Assembly (NCBI GenBank): GCA_964036155.1 | Contig: OZ038422.1 | Location: 27,923,201-27,987,200, forward strand | Length of the DNA: 64,000 nt | Direction of reading: 5' to 3' | Origin: Diploscapter coronatus | Taxonomy: Eukaryota; Nematoda; Chromadorea; Rhabditida; Rhabditidae | The notes under the pieces: model-generated | Told to the model about the DNA's origin: nothing | What the model saw: the letters and a program-made list of their open reading frames with translations, nothing else | Database searches by the model: none | Shown: positions 40,532 to 56,936 of the stretch, piece by piece | Position numbering within the stretch: the stretch's first letter is position 1 | Layout: the number at the start of each line of letters is the position of its first letter | Program-made: the position numbers and the translations under genes

Positions 40532-42719
40532 ATGAGGTTTTCGAAATACCGGCGAGATTTATTGATTTTTCTATTGATCGTTCCAACGTTCTATGTTTTG
40601 ATCAGGATAGATGGACCCTGGCCTTCGCCGTTCAAATATCCCGTAATTTTTTTGAATTTAATAAATTAGCATACATTTTAGAAATTCGACAACAAGTCCA
40701 AATATTATGTATCTCAACTTTATAAACATCGAAAAATCTTGAGGAATGAGGGAGCCTTGAATATTGATCGGTAACGAAAATTTTTGACTTATCACTTCAA
40801 ACGATTTCATTATAGATGGTTCCTAGAAACTTTCGAAGATAACAATCATATTCCGAACCTATCAGAAAATATGGTATTTCTATATTTTTGGAGAGATGAC
40901 AAGCTTTTTAGAACTCCCAAAGCTGGGATGAGATTTGTGAAAGTCGAAATTCCCCTTGCGTTCCGAAATTCATAAGAATGCCCACTTTAATCGTGGTGGC
41001 TGAACGCTACAAAATCGCTGCTTGCCTGGTGATTAACGCTATTTTACTCGATTTTATTACCCAATTTTCCCATTTTAATTACCTTAATTATCTCATTTTA
41101 TTAACTTAATTGCTCGAATACAGGTTCAAAAGACGATGTCGACAATAATGTCATCTATCATGTGTTATTTGCAACGAGGCGATGAATTTCTATCTAATAA
41201 TCGAAGCTTGATGATAGATCATGGGAGTATCAGGTAATTAAGGCTTAATTATAGAGGAATTAATTCTTAATTATGAGCTAATTGCCTCTTAATTGGCCTA
41301 ATTATCTCAGATTCTGCGGAGAGGCTATTGAATTTGCTAGTATCGACTTTATGAGGAAACAATTACGAGTTCGTGCCAGACAAATACCGAAATGGACATT
41401 CTCATTGATAACTCGAGACCCTATGGACCGACTATTATCGGGGTTTATTGACAGATGTGTTAGGTGAATTTTTAACTTTTATACTTAGAAATACCAAAGT
41501 GCAAAATGCGAATTCGAATTACGTGTTCGAAATTTATCGCTATTTTTCGACTCCTCTTACGAGGTTCCTAATTGGCAATCATGGAAAATTGTTTCTGTAT
41601 GATATACTATGGATTTTTTTTCTCAAACTTTAGTTTTCACCTTTCCCCAAAACCCTCAAAAATCACGATTTTTGGATACCGAAATTCCTATATCTCGAAA
41701 ACAAGGGTCTGCTCCAACAAGTTTCCAGCGGTTCCTTAAACTACGATTATTGAAACTTTACAAAAAAAATGAGTTTCGCCAATGATAAAATTCAAATTCT
41801 GTATCGTATCGAAACAAAGTGAGAAATGACTGATCGTAGAAAATGGGATGCGACTGCAGAAAAAATAAGACGCACGAAAATGGGCATAACTTTGTCCTTA
41901 CCGAACAATTTTTGAATATCTAAAAACATACTCCGGTTATCTCGCTGATCACGCTCATATCAAATTTTGCCATGATTATCAATCCCGAAAATTCATTTGG
42001 CCTCTATTTATATTTTAGAGGCCGTTACGCGTGCTTTGATTGTGGCCGCAACTTGACATGTTTTATGGAAGAGGCTTACAAAAGGATGATGTTTTATGCA
42101 AACGATCCAATTGAAAGGCAGTCGCCGTTATTGGATCTGGATGCTCACGTATTTCCTCAGACATGGTATATATTTTAAATTATAAATATTATCAAAATTT
42201 AAAATGTAACATCTAAAATCTATAACTTAGACATATTGGTTTAATTTGGTTCTTATTTTAATAATATTATATATAATAGTAGCCTTGATTATATTTTAAT
42301 ATAAATATCTAAGGCCAATTATAGTTAAAAGCTAAAATCATCATCTTATTTTTCTAATTCATATTTTATGCGTTGTAACTTGGATCGTTATGCTAGCGCC
42401 TATGACTATATCAAATATTCGCACTCTTCTAACGAACCTATCACTGAACTATTGAACACGTTAAATCGGGCTAAAGTTCCTAAATCTGTTAGGGAATTTA
42501 TCCAGCAGCAGTTACATATGGAGAGGACTGCCCACGTTACTCATACTTCTAAGGTAATCTAAATCTAAACTTATCTTTTAAATTTATTTTTCACTTTATA
42601 TTTAGGTCAGAAAACTAATTGAAGATAAGATCAAAAATAGTTCGTATTTGAAAAGTTTACTTGTGAAAATGTTCTATCATGATTACAAGATATTGGGCTA
42701 TGACTTGCCTGAAATATAA
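40532..42719 (+). CDS. Golgi carbohydrate sulfotransferase, nematode family 2 type
   Basis: About 360 residues. It is probably a type II Golgi enzyme that moves sulfate from PAPS to a glycan; the acceptor sugar cannot be told from sequence. A short basic tail and signal anchor come first (LLIFLLIVPTFYVLI, about 10-24). The conserved block VVAERYKIAACLVQKTMSTI matches the start of the family's PAPS-binding region, joined across an intron. The 3'-phosphate-binding type motif is SLITRDPMDRLLSGFIDRC (about 193-211), then CFDCGRNLTCFMEEA and HVFPQTWRCNLDRYASAYDY. The C-terminus ends in YDLPEI, usual for the family. The frame after residue about 86 requires a 46-base intron (acceptor CTTTTTAG) to reach NSQSWDEICESRNSPC. 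The start was set at the first ATG ahead of the anchor. Large families of these genes are typical of nematodes. Confidence 0.9.
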
Positions 42720-42779
42720 ATTGAACTTTTAACGAAAAGTAAACTGTATTAAAATAGATTTGGTCCATTATTGCCAACA

Positions 42780-42785
42780 AATAAA
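42780..42785 (+). terminator. Polyadenylation signal of the sulfotransferase
   Basis: AATAAA 61 bases after the stop codon. Confidence 0.6.
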
Positions 42786-43271
42786 AATAAGTAAGACATT
42801 TTTTACAAAGGAGATCAAATATTATCACCCAAATATGTAGCTCAAAATTGTTTGTTTGTAGTTTTGTTCAAGCTAACGATACTAAACAAATTTTAAAATT
42901 AGAACACAAAATATTTACAAAACGATTAACCGCATGAAAATTAATATAATTTGTGAGATTTAAATTTGGAAAAATGTTATTTTGGTTTAAATTTACTCAT
43001 CGTGGACGTTCTGATGATACATTGGCCATTTATATTGTTGGGTTAAGTAGGAAAGGGGCACTTGGTCCTAAATATGAATAAGATGAACAAAGTAATTATA
43101 AAAGATCAATCCTAGAGAGGACGATCGTTAGAAATTTTCTGCAACCTATCCCCTTCATATTTTCTTTACAAATTTCTATTTCCAATCTACCATTCGCCGA
43201 AAATTTAGCTTCTGCGAAGTAGTATCATGATTATGGTTCCGTTTTTGAGATTCTACCCTTCATGTTTTATT
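42786..43271. other. Intergenic region
   Basis: AT-rich convergent spacer between the sulfotransferase and the small secreted peptide gene; no gene is seen. Confidence 0.5.
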
Positions 43272-43509
43272 TTATCTAACTGTGTTCCCTAGGTCTGTAA
43301 ATGATTGATATACCATCGTATTGGGTGCGTATCCCATTAACAGAGGAGTCTTCATCATTGAAAGTAGGTCGGGATTTCTTTTGAGGGGAACCACTGCTAA
43401 AATTTTATTTATTTTTTGTAAAAATTTTGTCTTCACTTTCAAACTTACCCTTAGCGATGAGGGCTAATGACATAATAATAGCCAAAATGAAGATAATGTA
43501 GGGTCGCAT
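43272..43509 (-). CDS. Putative small secreted peptide (61 residues)
   Basis: Two exons (43449-43509 and 43272-43396) join with a good GTAAGT donor and a TTTTAG acceptor. The first 20 residues form a clean signal peptide (PYIIFILAIIMSLALIA). The mature part has one dibasic KR site (VVPLKR then NPDLLSMMKTPLLMGYAP) and no cysteines. Cleavage at KR would release a roughly 35-residue peptide, so a neuropeptide-like or other secreted signalling role is possible, but no known family is recognised. The acceptor is of NAGNAG type (TTAGCAG), so two proteins differing by one alanine are possible. It is far shorter than typical ORF cut-offs. A decayed similar sequence lies about 1.3 kb away. Confidence 0.6.
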
Positions 43510-44529
43510 TATTTTTTAATAACTTAGGATTTTAGGAGTATCCAAGAAAAATGCACTTTTGAAAATGTGCACTAGGTAGGCCCAAAGCTCGAGCTGAAAT
43601 TCACCGATAAATTAGCGAATTCGAAGTTTTAATTGCTTAGGTGGAAAAAGGTTTAATGAGAATTTACGAGTTTGAGGAACGCATACAACGAAAAGTTAGA
43701 CTTCATGAATACCAAATGCTTAGATAGAGGAAATTACTATACAAACTTAACTTTAGCCACGCCACACATCTGACTAATGAAATGTCAAATGAAGTAATGG
43801 TTTTATGAGCTCTATTCACCTTTGAAAGGAAATATATTTCAAAACTCATGCATTATACTTCGTAAATTAATTTTCTTGAGGTTTTCGAAAGAATATCTAT
43901 CCAAAAATTTAATCTGAAGAAGAGATATTTCTTAACCAATCAAATATTTGCAGAAAGATATTATGAATGATATCTTATTTGCGATAAAAAGGATATTTCT
44001 AACGCATGCCTAAAATGTCATAGCTATCTTACGAAAGTTGATTTAAAACATTGATAATTAGATTGGAATCCTAATTTTGAATAAGAGATATTTCAAACGT
44101 GTGCCCATAACTTCATAACATCTTCTTATGAAAATGCCTTTAAAAGTCATGACGAAGGTTGGAGAGAATCGAAATGTCATATAGGGCTTGGGAAGACCCT
44201 CATGAGTTATGCACCAACAATAAGAACTAAGACTAGGGATATGTCTATGGCAAGAAAGGAGTTTCAAGTTAAGCAACAATAGGCTGGAAAGGCGGACTTG
44301 TTTTTTAATTGAAACAAAGCATGAGGCCAGGCATAACGCTAGGTCCAAGACTTTTATCGTTAGAGCGCAACTTTTGAAACGGGGTGCAATTTCACTAACG
44401 CTCAGTTTATTACGTAAAATATTTGCACACTATGATTTAAAAGATAAAAAAAATGCTTAGTTTATAAAGTGACCATTTTAATCTGCAAAATGTATGATAT
44501 TCATGAAAATGTTAAGTTATCAGACCTAA

Positions 44530-44640
44530 GAAGAACGGTCGTCAGAAACCCCTTGCGACCTACCCCCATAGATTTTTTCGTCTGACGAAAGTGTTCCCTA
44601 GGTATGTAAGTTATTTACGTAGATTCCGATCAAATTATCA
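44530..44640 (-). pseudogene. Degenerate copy of the small secreted peptide gene 3' end
   Basis: TGTTCCCTAGGTATGTAAGT here resembles TGTTCCCTAGGTCTGTAAAT at about 43283, and an upstream block with AACCTATCCCC/GACCTACCCCC also corresponds. In the frame matching DLGNT of the peptide the copy has a stop. It looks like a decayed duplicate. Confidence 0.4.
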
Positions 44641-46222
44641 AAGATTGAGGATCTAAGAAAAATTTCAAATATCACCCTTTTGCAAGCATAAGTTTCACGC
44701 TAAACAAATTTAAACCCAAAAAATCTCCACGCATGAAGGAGTAATTTTATCTAAGAATCACCGAAGGTTCAAAAGCAGTGTTTGAAATTTATGATGAGAA
44801 TTTTTAAGGACACCATAATCTGAACCTGAAGCCTTAGATATGCCAAAATGCATATCACGAACAGAGATTTTGAAGATGTTAAATAATCAAATAAAAGGGG
44901 GTGGAGTCAGCTTTATCCATTATCGTGGATTAGGGAAAAATGACTCTAGGTATCAAAATTTTGCAGGAATTATAGTCGTATGAAAAGGACTACGATAAAT
45001 GAAAATCATTATGAATTCTATATCGTCTAAAATATCGCAATATCCAAGATCTTAAAATAAACATTTACGGAAAGAAACCTACCCATTTCAATTTGCAGTA
45101 AAATAAAACGCGCTAAAATGCTAAATAAGAACGCAAATAAAGACATTTGCGCTCTAATGCGAAAAATCTAAATGTGTGCATTTCATTATAGCTTTAGCTT
45201 TAAGATATGATCTCTCTTGGCCAGGAAATCTAACGGAAGTGCGCATTTAGTCGCTAACGTTAGCGTTAATCGACAAGAAATAGCTATACTGATAAATTCT
45301 TGGGATTAAACGTCAGTTTTTTATTCAACCGGAAAATGCCTGTCGGTTAGTCTTTCAGGGTAAAAGTATCTCGAATAAATCTTGTATCATTTGATTTTTA
45401 CAGTAAAGAATCTGCAGAAGAGTGATACGAAATTATGACAACTTGGATTTGTCGCGACGTGTTTTCAATGAAAAATTTATACCGAAATAATTTCAGATCA
45501 AAGATACTTAAAAACATGTCCCGACATTTCCAAATAACTCAGAATTATACAGATTTTTTTTCAAAAATGATTTCATTTCAGATGGAGGAGTAATAGTACT
45601 TCCATTATTGCTAGGGATTAGATTTTTTGATGTTATTAAGTGATTTTAAGGAATATATGAATAGTAGCTTCCGCTATAATTCCGAATCCGAAAAAATTAA
45701 GGGTACGACAATAAAAGTGTGCGGTCTTCTGCACAATGGGGGAAAAAGATTAGCATTTAGGAAAGGAAGGATTATATAAATATGCGAAACGTAGAGATGA
45801 ATAGTAAATAAATGGATACGCGACTATTTCATAAGAGGATGATGATGAATTTATGGTGGAATAAATTGAAATTTATTAGTGATTTGACTCGAAATGAAAA
45901 ATAGAGTGACCCCGTGTCGGGGCGATGAAAAAAATGAAAAATTAATTATTTTCCAGACGCAATCAACGAACACATTGCACCATAAATATTATGTGAAAAA
46001 TGGGAAAATAGAATCATTAAATTAAAAATTTCATTTATTTTAAGATCTAATAAAGTGGACATTATAGTACCTTTATGTTAATGAATCAGAGACTCAGAAT
46101 AACAGGAAATTTCGAAGGGATTGAATTTATTTCTAAAACAGAACTACCTCTTGAATAGCCAAAAATACCCTCGAATTCAGTAGAAATCAGTATCTATTAC
46201 TTAAAAAATGTGAATGATTTAT

Positions 46223-46240
46223 CCCAGAAAGTTTTCTGGG
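46223..46240. repeat. Perfect 8-bp inverted repeat
   Basis: CCCAGAAA-GT-TTTCTGGG; near-palindrome with no recognised function. Confidence 0.75.
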
Positions 46241-46982
46241 TGTGTTCTCTATCGTGCGATGCCGGATTAGGAAATCTTATTTAGATACCACCCTTCCCTT
46301 CGGATAAATGAAGTTCTTGCATTAGGAAATAAGATTTATACCATTGTTGTTGATAAATAACTTAGAAGATGGAGTTTCTATTTCTGTCCTTTAGAAATAG
46401 GTCATAGAATCATGCATAATAGCTAGAGTTAAGAACTATGTTTCATATAAAATTGATGAAATGAATGAATTGCGAAAAGAAATTGCAATTAGAGTCCATT
46501 TGTAGTGCCGAGAAACTTTTCCGAATGATGTAAAATTCACTATTTTTGTCATCAAAAGAAAATAATTTATTATAAACACACGTGCTCATATTTTGATAGA
46601 TGCGAGAAAAACTATCACATTTAAGTCGGAATAAATATTTATATTAAATTAGCAAAAGGAGATATATGATCATGAACACACTATCCTGTTCCATAATGGC
46701 AGAAAAACATTTTCGTTTCGATTTTCTTCACACTATTTCTAAGTTGGAGAAAGAAATAGCATAAAAATGTAGAGGGAAAAGATTTTTCCGCCGATAAGGG
46801 AAGGACGCAGTAATTAAGATTAAAGAAATTCCGAAAAATAAACAAATCTTTTCGAAAAGAATTACTGACCGACCGATGCTCGCGTCAAAATGATGAATTA
46901 AAACCTCATACGACGGAAAGCCCGCTCATCAAAACATGCTCACTGCTGTCATCGACTCGTGCGGCAATCAAAGCGCGCCGGA

Positions 46983-47014
46983 AATTGGTACGGGCTCGAT
47001 CCCGTACTGAATTT
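46983..47014. repeat. Hairpin with GTACGGG stem
   Basis: AAATTG-GTACGGG-CTCGAT-CCCGTAC-TGAATTT: a perfect 7-bp GC-rich core with a further 5 bp (AAATT/AATTT) after a small bulge. Confidence 0.8.
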
Positions 47015-47359
47015 CACAACAAACATCGGGCAGCGACTCTATGAGGAATGCAATTTTAATAAGCTTAAAAAAACAAAGCACACATGAAATAAAAGACAGT
47101 ATTATCCAGAAATTTCTTGGATAAATGACCGAGATAAATATTAACGTAAAAAGGAATAATTTAAACCGGATACGAGAAATTGAGATGAGATTACTAATTT
47201 AAAGGAACTCCTCGAAACTCTGTAAATCTACTCCCAAATTGATGAGACTAAGATCGAATTTTGCATTAACTTAGTTAGGCGATGGTAGAATTGGTCTAAA
47301 ATGGTAACTAGATGGCAGAAGCGACACCATTTAGTACCAAAATTGGCAATACTACCATT

Positions 47360-49612
47360 TTATTCATCAATCGCTCGGCTAACAATGCATTGCTGGTTAG
47401 GCGTTGCTCCGATGCAAAATTGCTCGGCCGAAGTTGCGAAATCCACCTCTCCCTCCAGACAAGTCACCAAAAATCTGAAATTTCAAAAATTGTACCCAAT
47501 CTGGTTTTTAAACTTTGAAATCCCTATTCTTCAGCAGTAGACGATGAATTTGAATAAAATTGCATGTGAGATTTGCATCTTTCTCAATTGTCAGGAAAGC
47601 GATTGTTTCCAATTTGGCCAAGATTTATTAGGGAAGTATTTTAACGAGATTTTTCGGATCCGAGAATATTTCCCAACAATGTTCATGAATTAATTGGCTA
47701 TTCAGACTACAAGGCACAAAAACTTGTCATTTTCCGCGAGTTTTTCGAATTTTCCTTAAGTTTTTGCAATGCAGTGACTTTCTGATTCATAGACATTTAT
47801 GGGAAAATTACACGCCTTTTGAAACCAAAGCTCAATTTCAGAGTTTAGCAGTTCTTCTCGGGGAAAATAAAATTTCGATCCTGAAACGGCAGGAATAACT
47901 CATTTTCGCAATTTATATAGAGGGCCCAATTGAATTTCAACATAGGAAATCTGATTGATAAAAATTCAGTCATATAAAAGCCCGATTTTTACAGGTTCTG
48001 ATACTTTTTACCGCTTTCGAAATGCATAATCCGATTGAAAGTCATGACATCGAGAAGACGTCTTCCAGGTTTTCATTTAAAATAAAAAATGAAGAGTAAA
48101 AGATTAGACTTGCAAACCCACCTTGTATCCGGGTGTTTCTTTTTGAGACTGGCAAGAATATTATCCCGCGACTCTTTGGGCGACGTTCTGATCCCCTAAG
48201 TAATTAGTGGTAATGAGGTGGTTGTTAATTATCTAATTACATCGGTAATGATCTTTCTCAGAGTTTCATCTGTGCACTTGTCATCGCCCTCAACATCACG
48301 CTTCTTCCTCTTTCCTCCACAACAGCTTGGACAAGGCTCGGGCATAGGGAGTTTGAGCTTAATTGGGGGTAATTATCTCTTAATTATCACAATTAATTGG
48401 TGTAATTATTTAATCAAACAAAAGTTGTACTAATGAATTTGAACATTTCAATATGACGTGAAGACATCATGCCCATAAAAATGAGATTAGTTGATTTTAT
48501 TTCATTCAATGGCGTAAATTTCAAAAGGCTGATTTTTTTTTTTAAATTACTAGTATAATTTTTAAACAAGTAATAATAAACCTACATTAAATGTTGGCAA
48601 CGAGAAGACGTATTTCTGGCATCCGATGTTGAATTTCGGCATGCAGGACTGATCCTAAAGGTGAAAAAATTGAAATTTACAAAAAAAAAAAAATATCAAT
48701 CATGTAAATCATACCCCACCGCAACCGCCCCCACAAGACGAGCCACCTGAATTGAAAAAAAACCACTAATTCAATAGGTGCAATAAATAAGATTCAAGGA
48801 AGTTGGAAATAGAGAATTTGTCAATCTCAAAATCTAGTTAAAATACATGAAGATAGAACCGTATTGTGAAAGGTCTAATAATGAAACGGAGTTAGATGTC
48901 TTCGAAAATGGGGTCTGGAGCGATTTGTAACAAAATTTAAAGCTAAATTGGCAACTAATAAAAGTAGTGCTATAGAAACTTAATGAATCTGCATATTTTG
49001 AGCCAATTAAAAAGTAATAGCTTACCCATGAGGTATAGAGTAGGGATTTAGTAAAAGTGGTGGATATCAAACTTTCAGCTCGGAAAATTCATATGATAAT
49101 AATTTTATAGATTTTTTCGCATTATTACCTCTATTAATCGCTAGCTAAATTTTATTACAAATTACCCCAGACTCGAAAGTTGAAGACGCAAATTCGAAAT
49201 GAAGGTCAGATTTAGAGCTGGATATTAAAAGTAATTCAGTACCTCCTCCACAGCCGCACCCGCACCCGCCTAAAAATAGCAAATACTGAAAGTAATTTTA
49301 GAAAAAATAAGAATAACCTCCTCCGCCCATCGACGGGAAGAAGATAGCATTGGCAAAGCCCAGAATAACCAAAAGGTAGAGTATTGAGGGCCACTGAAGT
49401 TCAAAATATCACTATAACTTTTAGGTAACTTCTAAATATTTTTGTATTCTATATCAATAATAAAAGCTTTATATCCGGAAATTATTATAGTCATAATTTA
49501 ATATTGTCAATAAGTTCAAAAATAGTGAAATGGGATATAGGAATTATGAAAAATGGTATAAAAACCCAAGAAAATACCAAAAATAGTATATCGAAATAGA
49601 TATACTTACCAT
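47360..49612 (-). CDS. Ground-like (GRL) secreted cysteine-rich protein
   Basis: Eight coding exons give about 175 residues. The start codon is alone on a 3-base coding exon (49610-49612, donor GTAAGT). Exon 2 then supplies the signal peptide (WPSILYLLVILGFANAIFFP). A short glycine/cysteine stretch follows (GGCGCGCGG, SSCGGGCGG), then QSCMPKFNIGCQKYVFSLP. PEPCPSCCGGKRKKRDVEGD carries a furin-type site (KRKKR). The C-terminal ground-like domain starts at KCTDETLRKIIT, continues through ILASLKKKHPDTR and FLVTCLEGEVDF, and ends AEQFCIGATPNQQCIVSRAI. Ground-like proteins are a nematode-specific part of the Hedgehog-related superfamily, often linked to cuticle or epithelial apical matrix. The last intron is about 640 bases, so the final exon could be missed by automated tools. 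Confidence 0.85.
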
Positions 49613-49693
49613 ATTGTTTACGATATGCTAAATCTTCCTAGTGATGACGCAAAAATAGTGTGTGGCGGTCGACCGAAAACAGCCGTCAAACCG

Positions 49694-49701
49694 CTTTTAT
49701 A
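49694..49701 (-). promoter_or_regulatory. TATA box of the ground-like gene
   Basis: GGTATAAAAGC on the minus strand, 82 bases before the ATG and in GC-richer flanks. Confidence 0.6.
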
Positions 49702-51419
49702 CCAGTTGCAAGGATATATGAAAAATATATGGATATTCGCTATCTCATTCACGCTTTATGACGAATCTCTGCATTATATAGCTGGTCAGAGATATGGACA
49801 GACTAAAGAGGCACTGTCCATCCTTAATCATGTAAATTGGCTAGGAATGCAGAGGATTTACAGATATTTAACAGTTATGTATTAAACAAGATATATCGCA
49901 GAGACACCATACAATGACTATCTTTATCCATGTGACTTGGTTAGACGTACAGAGAGTTTACAGATTTTTAGGAGACATTAGATATCCAAAATGTTTTCAG
50001 ACACTGCCTATTCTTAACCGTATAGGATGACTAGAGACGCATATTGCATGCATTTGAAATAGTAACCAGTTATGTGGGAAGATAAAAAGGGCTAATCAGC
50101 CAATTTGTGATGTAGAATGTTGAAGAAAACATTGAATAAAGTCAAAATATCAAAGAATATATGCAATATAATGAAGTTTAGTAAATCTGAGCACATTTCA
50201 TCATGTTAAGAGCGTGCAGCTTCAACTATGGAAAAATACATAGTGCTTTATGCCAATTTTCTTCAATATTTCATGCTGCCTCTCGAATTTTTTAAATTTT
50301 ATTATCAAGTCTGATAGTCACTGATTATGAGTCAGTATGCCTGAGTGTGTGCACGAATATAATGTTGTAGTACCAGATTGATTTCCATCATGTTCAGGAT
50401 GCATAAACTGCCCTATGGATCCCCACACATATGCGAAATTTTTTCTGTGTGCAAGTTGAAAATCTGTATGGAATCGATAGAATATCGCCAGGAATAGAAG
50501 CAAAAAAATTGCATTTTTAAAGTTTTATAATTATCTACTAGATCTAGCTAGCTGATCCTGAGCTTTATCCCTGTATAAGATCTGTTATTTTAGGTGTATA
50601 ACATGCAATATTTGATTATCATCTTTCATATTTTCCATTTCAATAATTAGCCTAGAAAATATAAGACCCGAATCGTTTATTTGCGCAAAAAGACATGTTC
50701 ATACTTAAATTCAGGTTGAAAATGTTTGGGTACAGTCTTCGACAAAATACCTCTAACATAAAACATGAAATATAATTTATACAGAATTGAATCACAGATT
50801 GCTCTGAAAATATGTTAGATTCAGGAAATTTCAGATAAAGTAAAACATGGAGAAAAACGGCACAAATGAATTGAACTACATTCAACAAATATGAATTTGC
50901 ATCGTAAAGTCGAGAAAAAATAAACTGTCCTAAAATTTTAAATTAAAAAAATTTGTTTCTTGAATATTCAAATTCGCATTCCTGAGCTGAGATGCTAGTT
51001 AATAAGAAAGCGAAGTTTTATTTCGCTAACTCACTAAAATAGGTCATTAAAATGAGTAATTATTGTTTTCAAAATAAGATATCTGAACACAAATGGAAAC
51101 TACAATGAAGTGATAAATGTTCATGAAAAACGCGTGAAAATCCTAAACTCAAAGAACGATTTTTCAAACTCTCGTCCATATAAAATAAAATCAATCAAGT
51201 TTTGTATGTTTCACAGAATGGCAAATACTTATGAAGATAAGATTAAACTTAATCATTTACAAAAAGACATTGAAAGATTCCAGTTGAAATTCGCCAAAAA
51301 TATATTATATTTCCAAAACCTAAAATATAAGTTCATTTTTTAAAAATGATCGAACGATAGAGATTTTAGAGCTTATATTTTAAGTTTATGATATTTATTA
51401 GCGAGGATATGATATTATG
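49702..51419. other. Intergenic region upstream of the ground-like gene
   Basis: No gene is seen. It includes a degenerate tandem repeat at about 49811-50060. The rest is AT-rich and includes the 3' end of the DM-domain gene near 51420. Confidence 0.5.
49811..50060. repeat. Degenerate tandem repeat, units of roughly 85-105 bp
   Basis: Units start near 49812, 49917 and 50001. AATTGGCTAGGAATGCAGAG is matched by ACTTGGTTAGACGTACAGAG, each followed by TTTACAGAT-T-TTTA; the third copy is partial (GGATGACTAGAGACGCATAT). Confidence 0.5.
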
Positions 51420-56207
<4,788 letters not shown>

Positions 56208-56763
56208 ATGATAAGGATAGGGTGTTATTTAAACACACATTTTATGCAGCACTGAATACTTGAGGCTATACTTTTACTCACTATGATTAATATTTAATGC
56301 AAATATTGTCAAAAAGAGGTTTAGAATGTATTAAATCGTATTTTAAGTAGCAATTTTTGAAAATAGTTCAATATTCCCCAGACTACCGTAATCCTAAGAA
56401 ATCCTCAGACCACGCCTCTATTTTTCGCGTCCAAAACCGGCGGTTTTTAATGATCTTCTAATACTCACACAAACATATCGAGATTGAGAGTACGCAGAGA
56501 GGAAAGGATTACATTTTTCGGCAGGCAACATTCGACAAATTTTCATCGCCAAGAGATTTTCAAAGTACGCAAAAACTATCTCAAAGCGGATTTCGCAGAA
56601 CTAAAATCGCAGCGACCCCTAAAAAATCACTTTTCTCTCTTCCCTTCTAAAAATCATACGATATTTTTCAAAAGATACAGATTTAAGTTCACCTGGGAAC
56701 TATAGAGAACAAGAGAATGTTGGAGGGAATTGGGTCGAAATTTTGGACTCGCTCAATTAAAAT

Positions 56764-56936
56764 GCGCTTTATATGGTGAAGCATGGCGAAAAATACCATA
56801 TTTTATACGACACATTCCATACATAAGGCAAATAGATTAAGCATATGAAATTTAAACTATCATAATTAAGCTGTTTTATGTTGAAGCATAGAGGGAAAAT
56901 GCCATATTTGATACGACATTTCATATATGATATGGA
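56764..56936. repeat. Diverged direct repeat, about 60 bp
   Basis: GGTGAAGCATGGCGAAAAAT with ATACGACACATTCCATA (56764-56826) is repeated as GTTGAAGCATAGAGGGAAAA with ATACGACATTTCATATA (56869-56936). Confidence 0.65.

Larger units (their letters stand above)
43510..47359. other. Gene desert
   Basis: AT-rich DNA without convincing exons. It holds a degenerate relative of the peptide gene's 3' end (44530-44640) and hairpins at 45906-45922, 46223-46240 and 46983-47014. Confidence 0.5.

Noticed and set aside
49625..49885. 86-codon plus-strand ORF
   Set aside because: Overlaps the TATA box and promoter of the ground-like gene on the other strand; no splice support.
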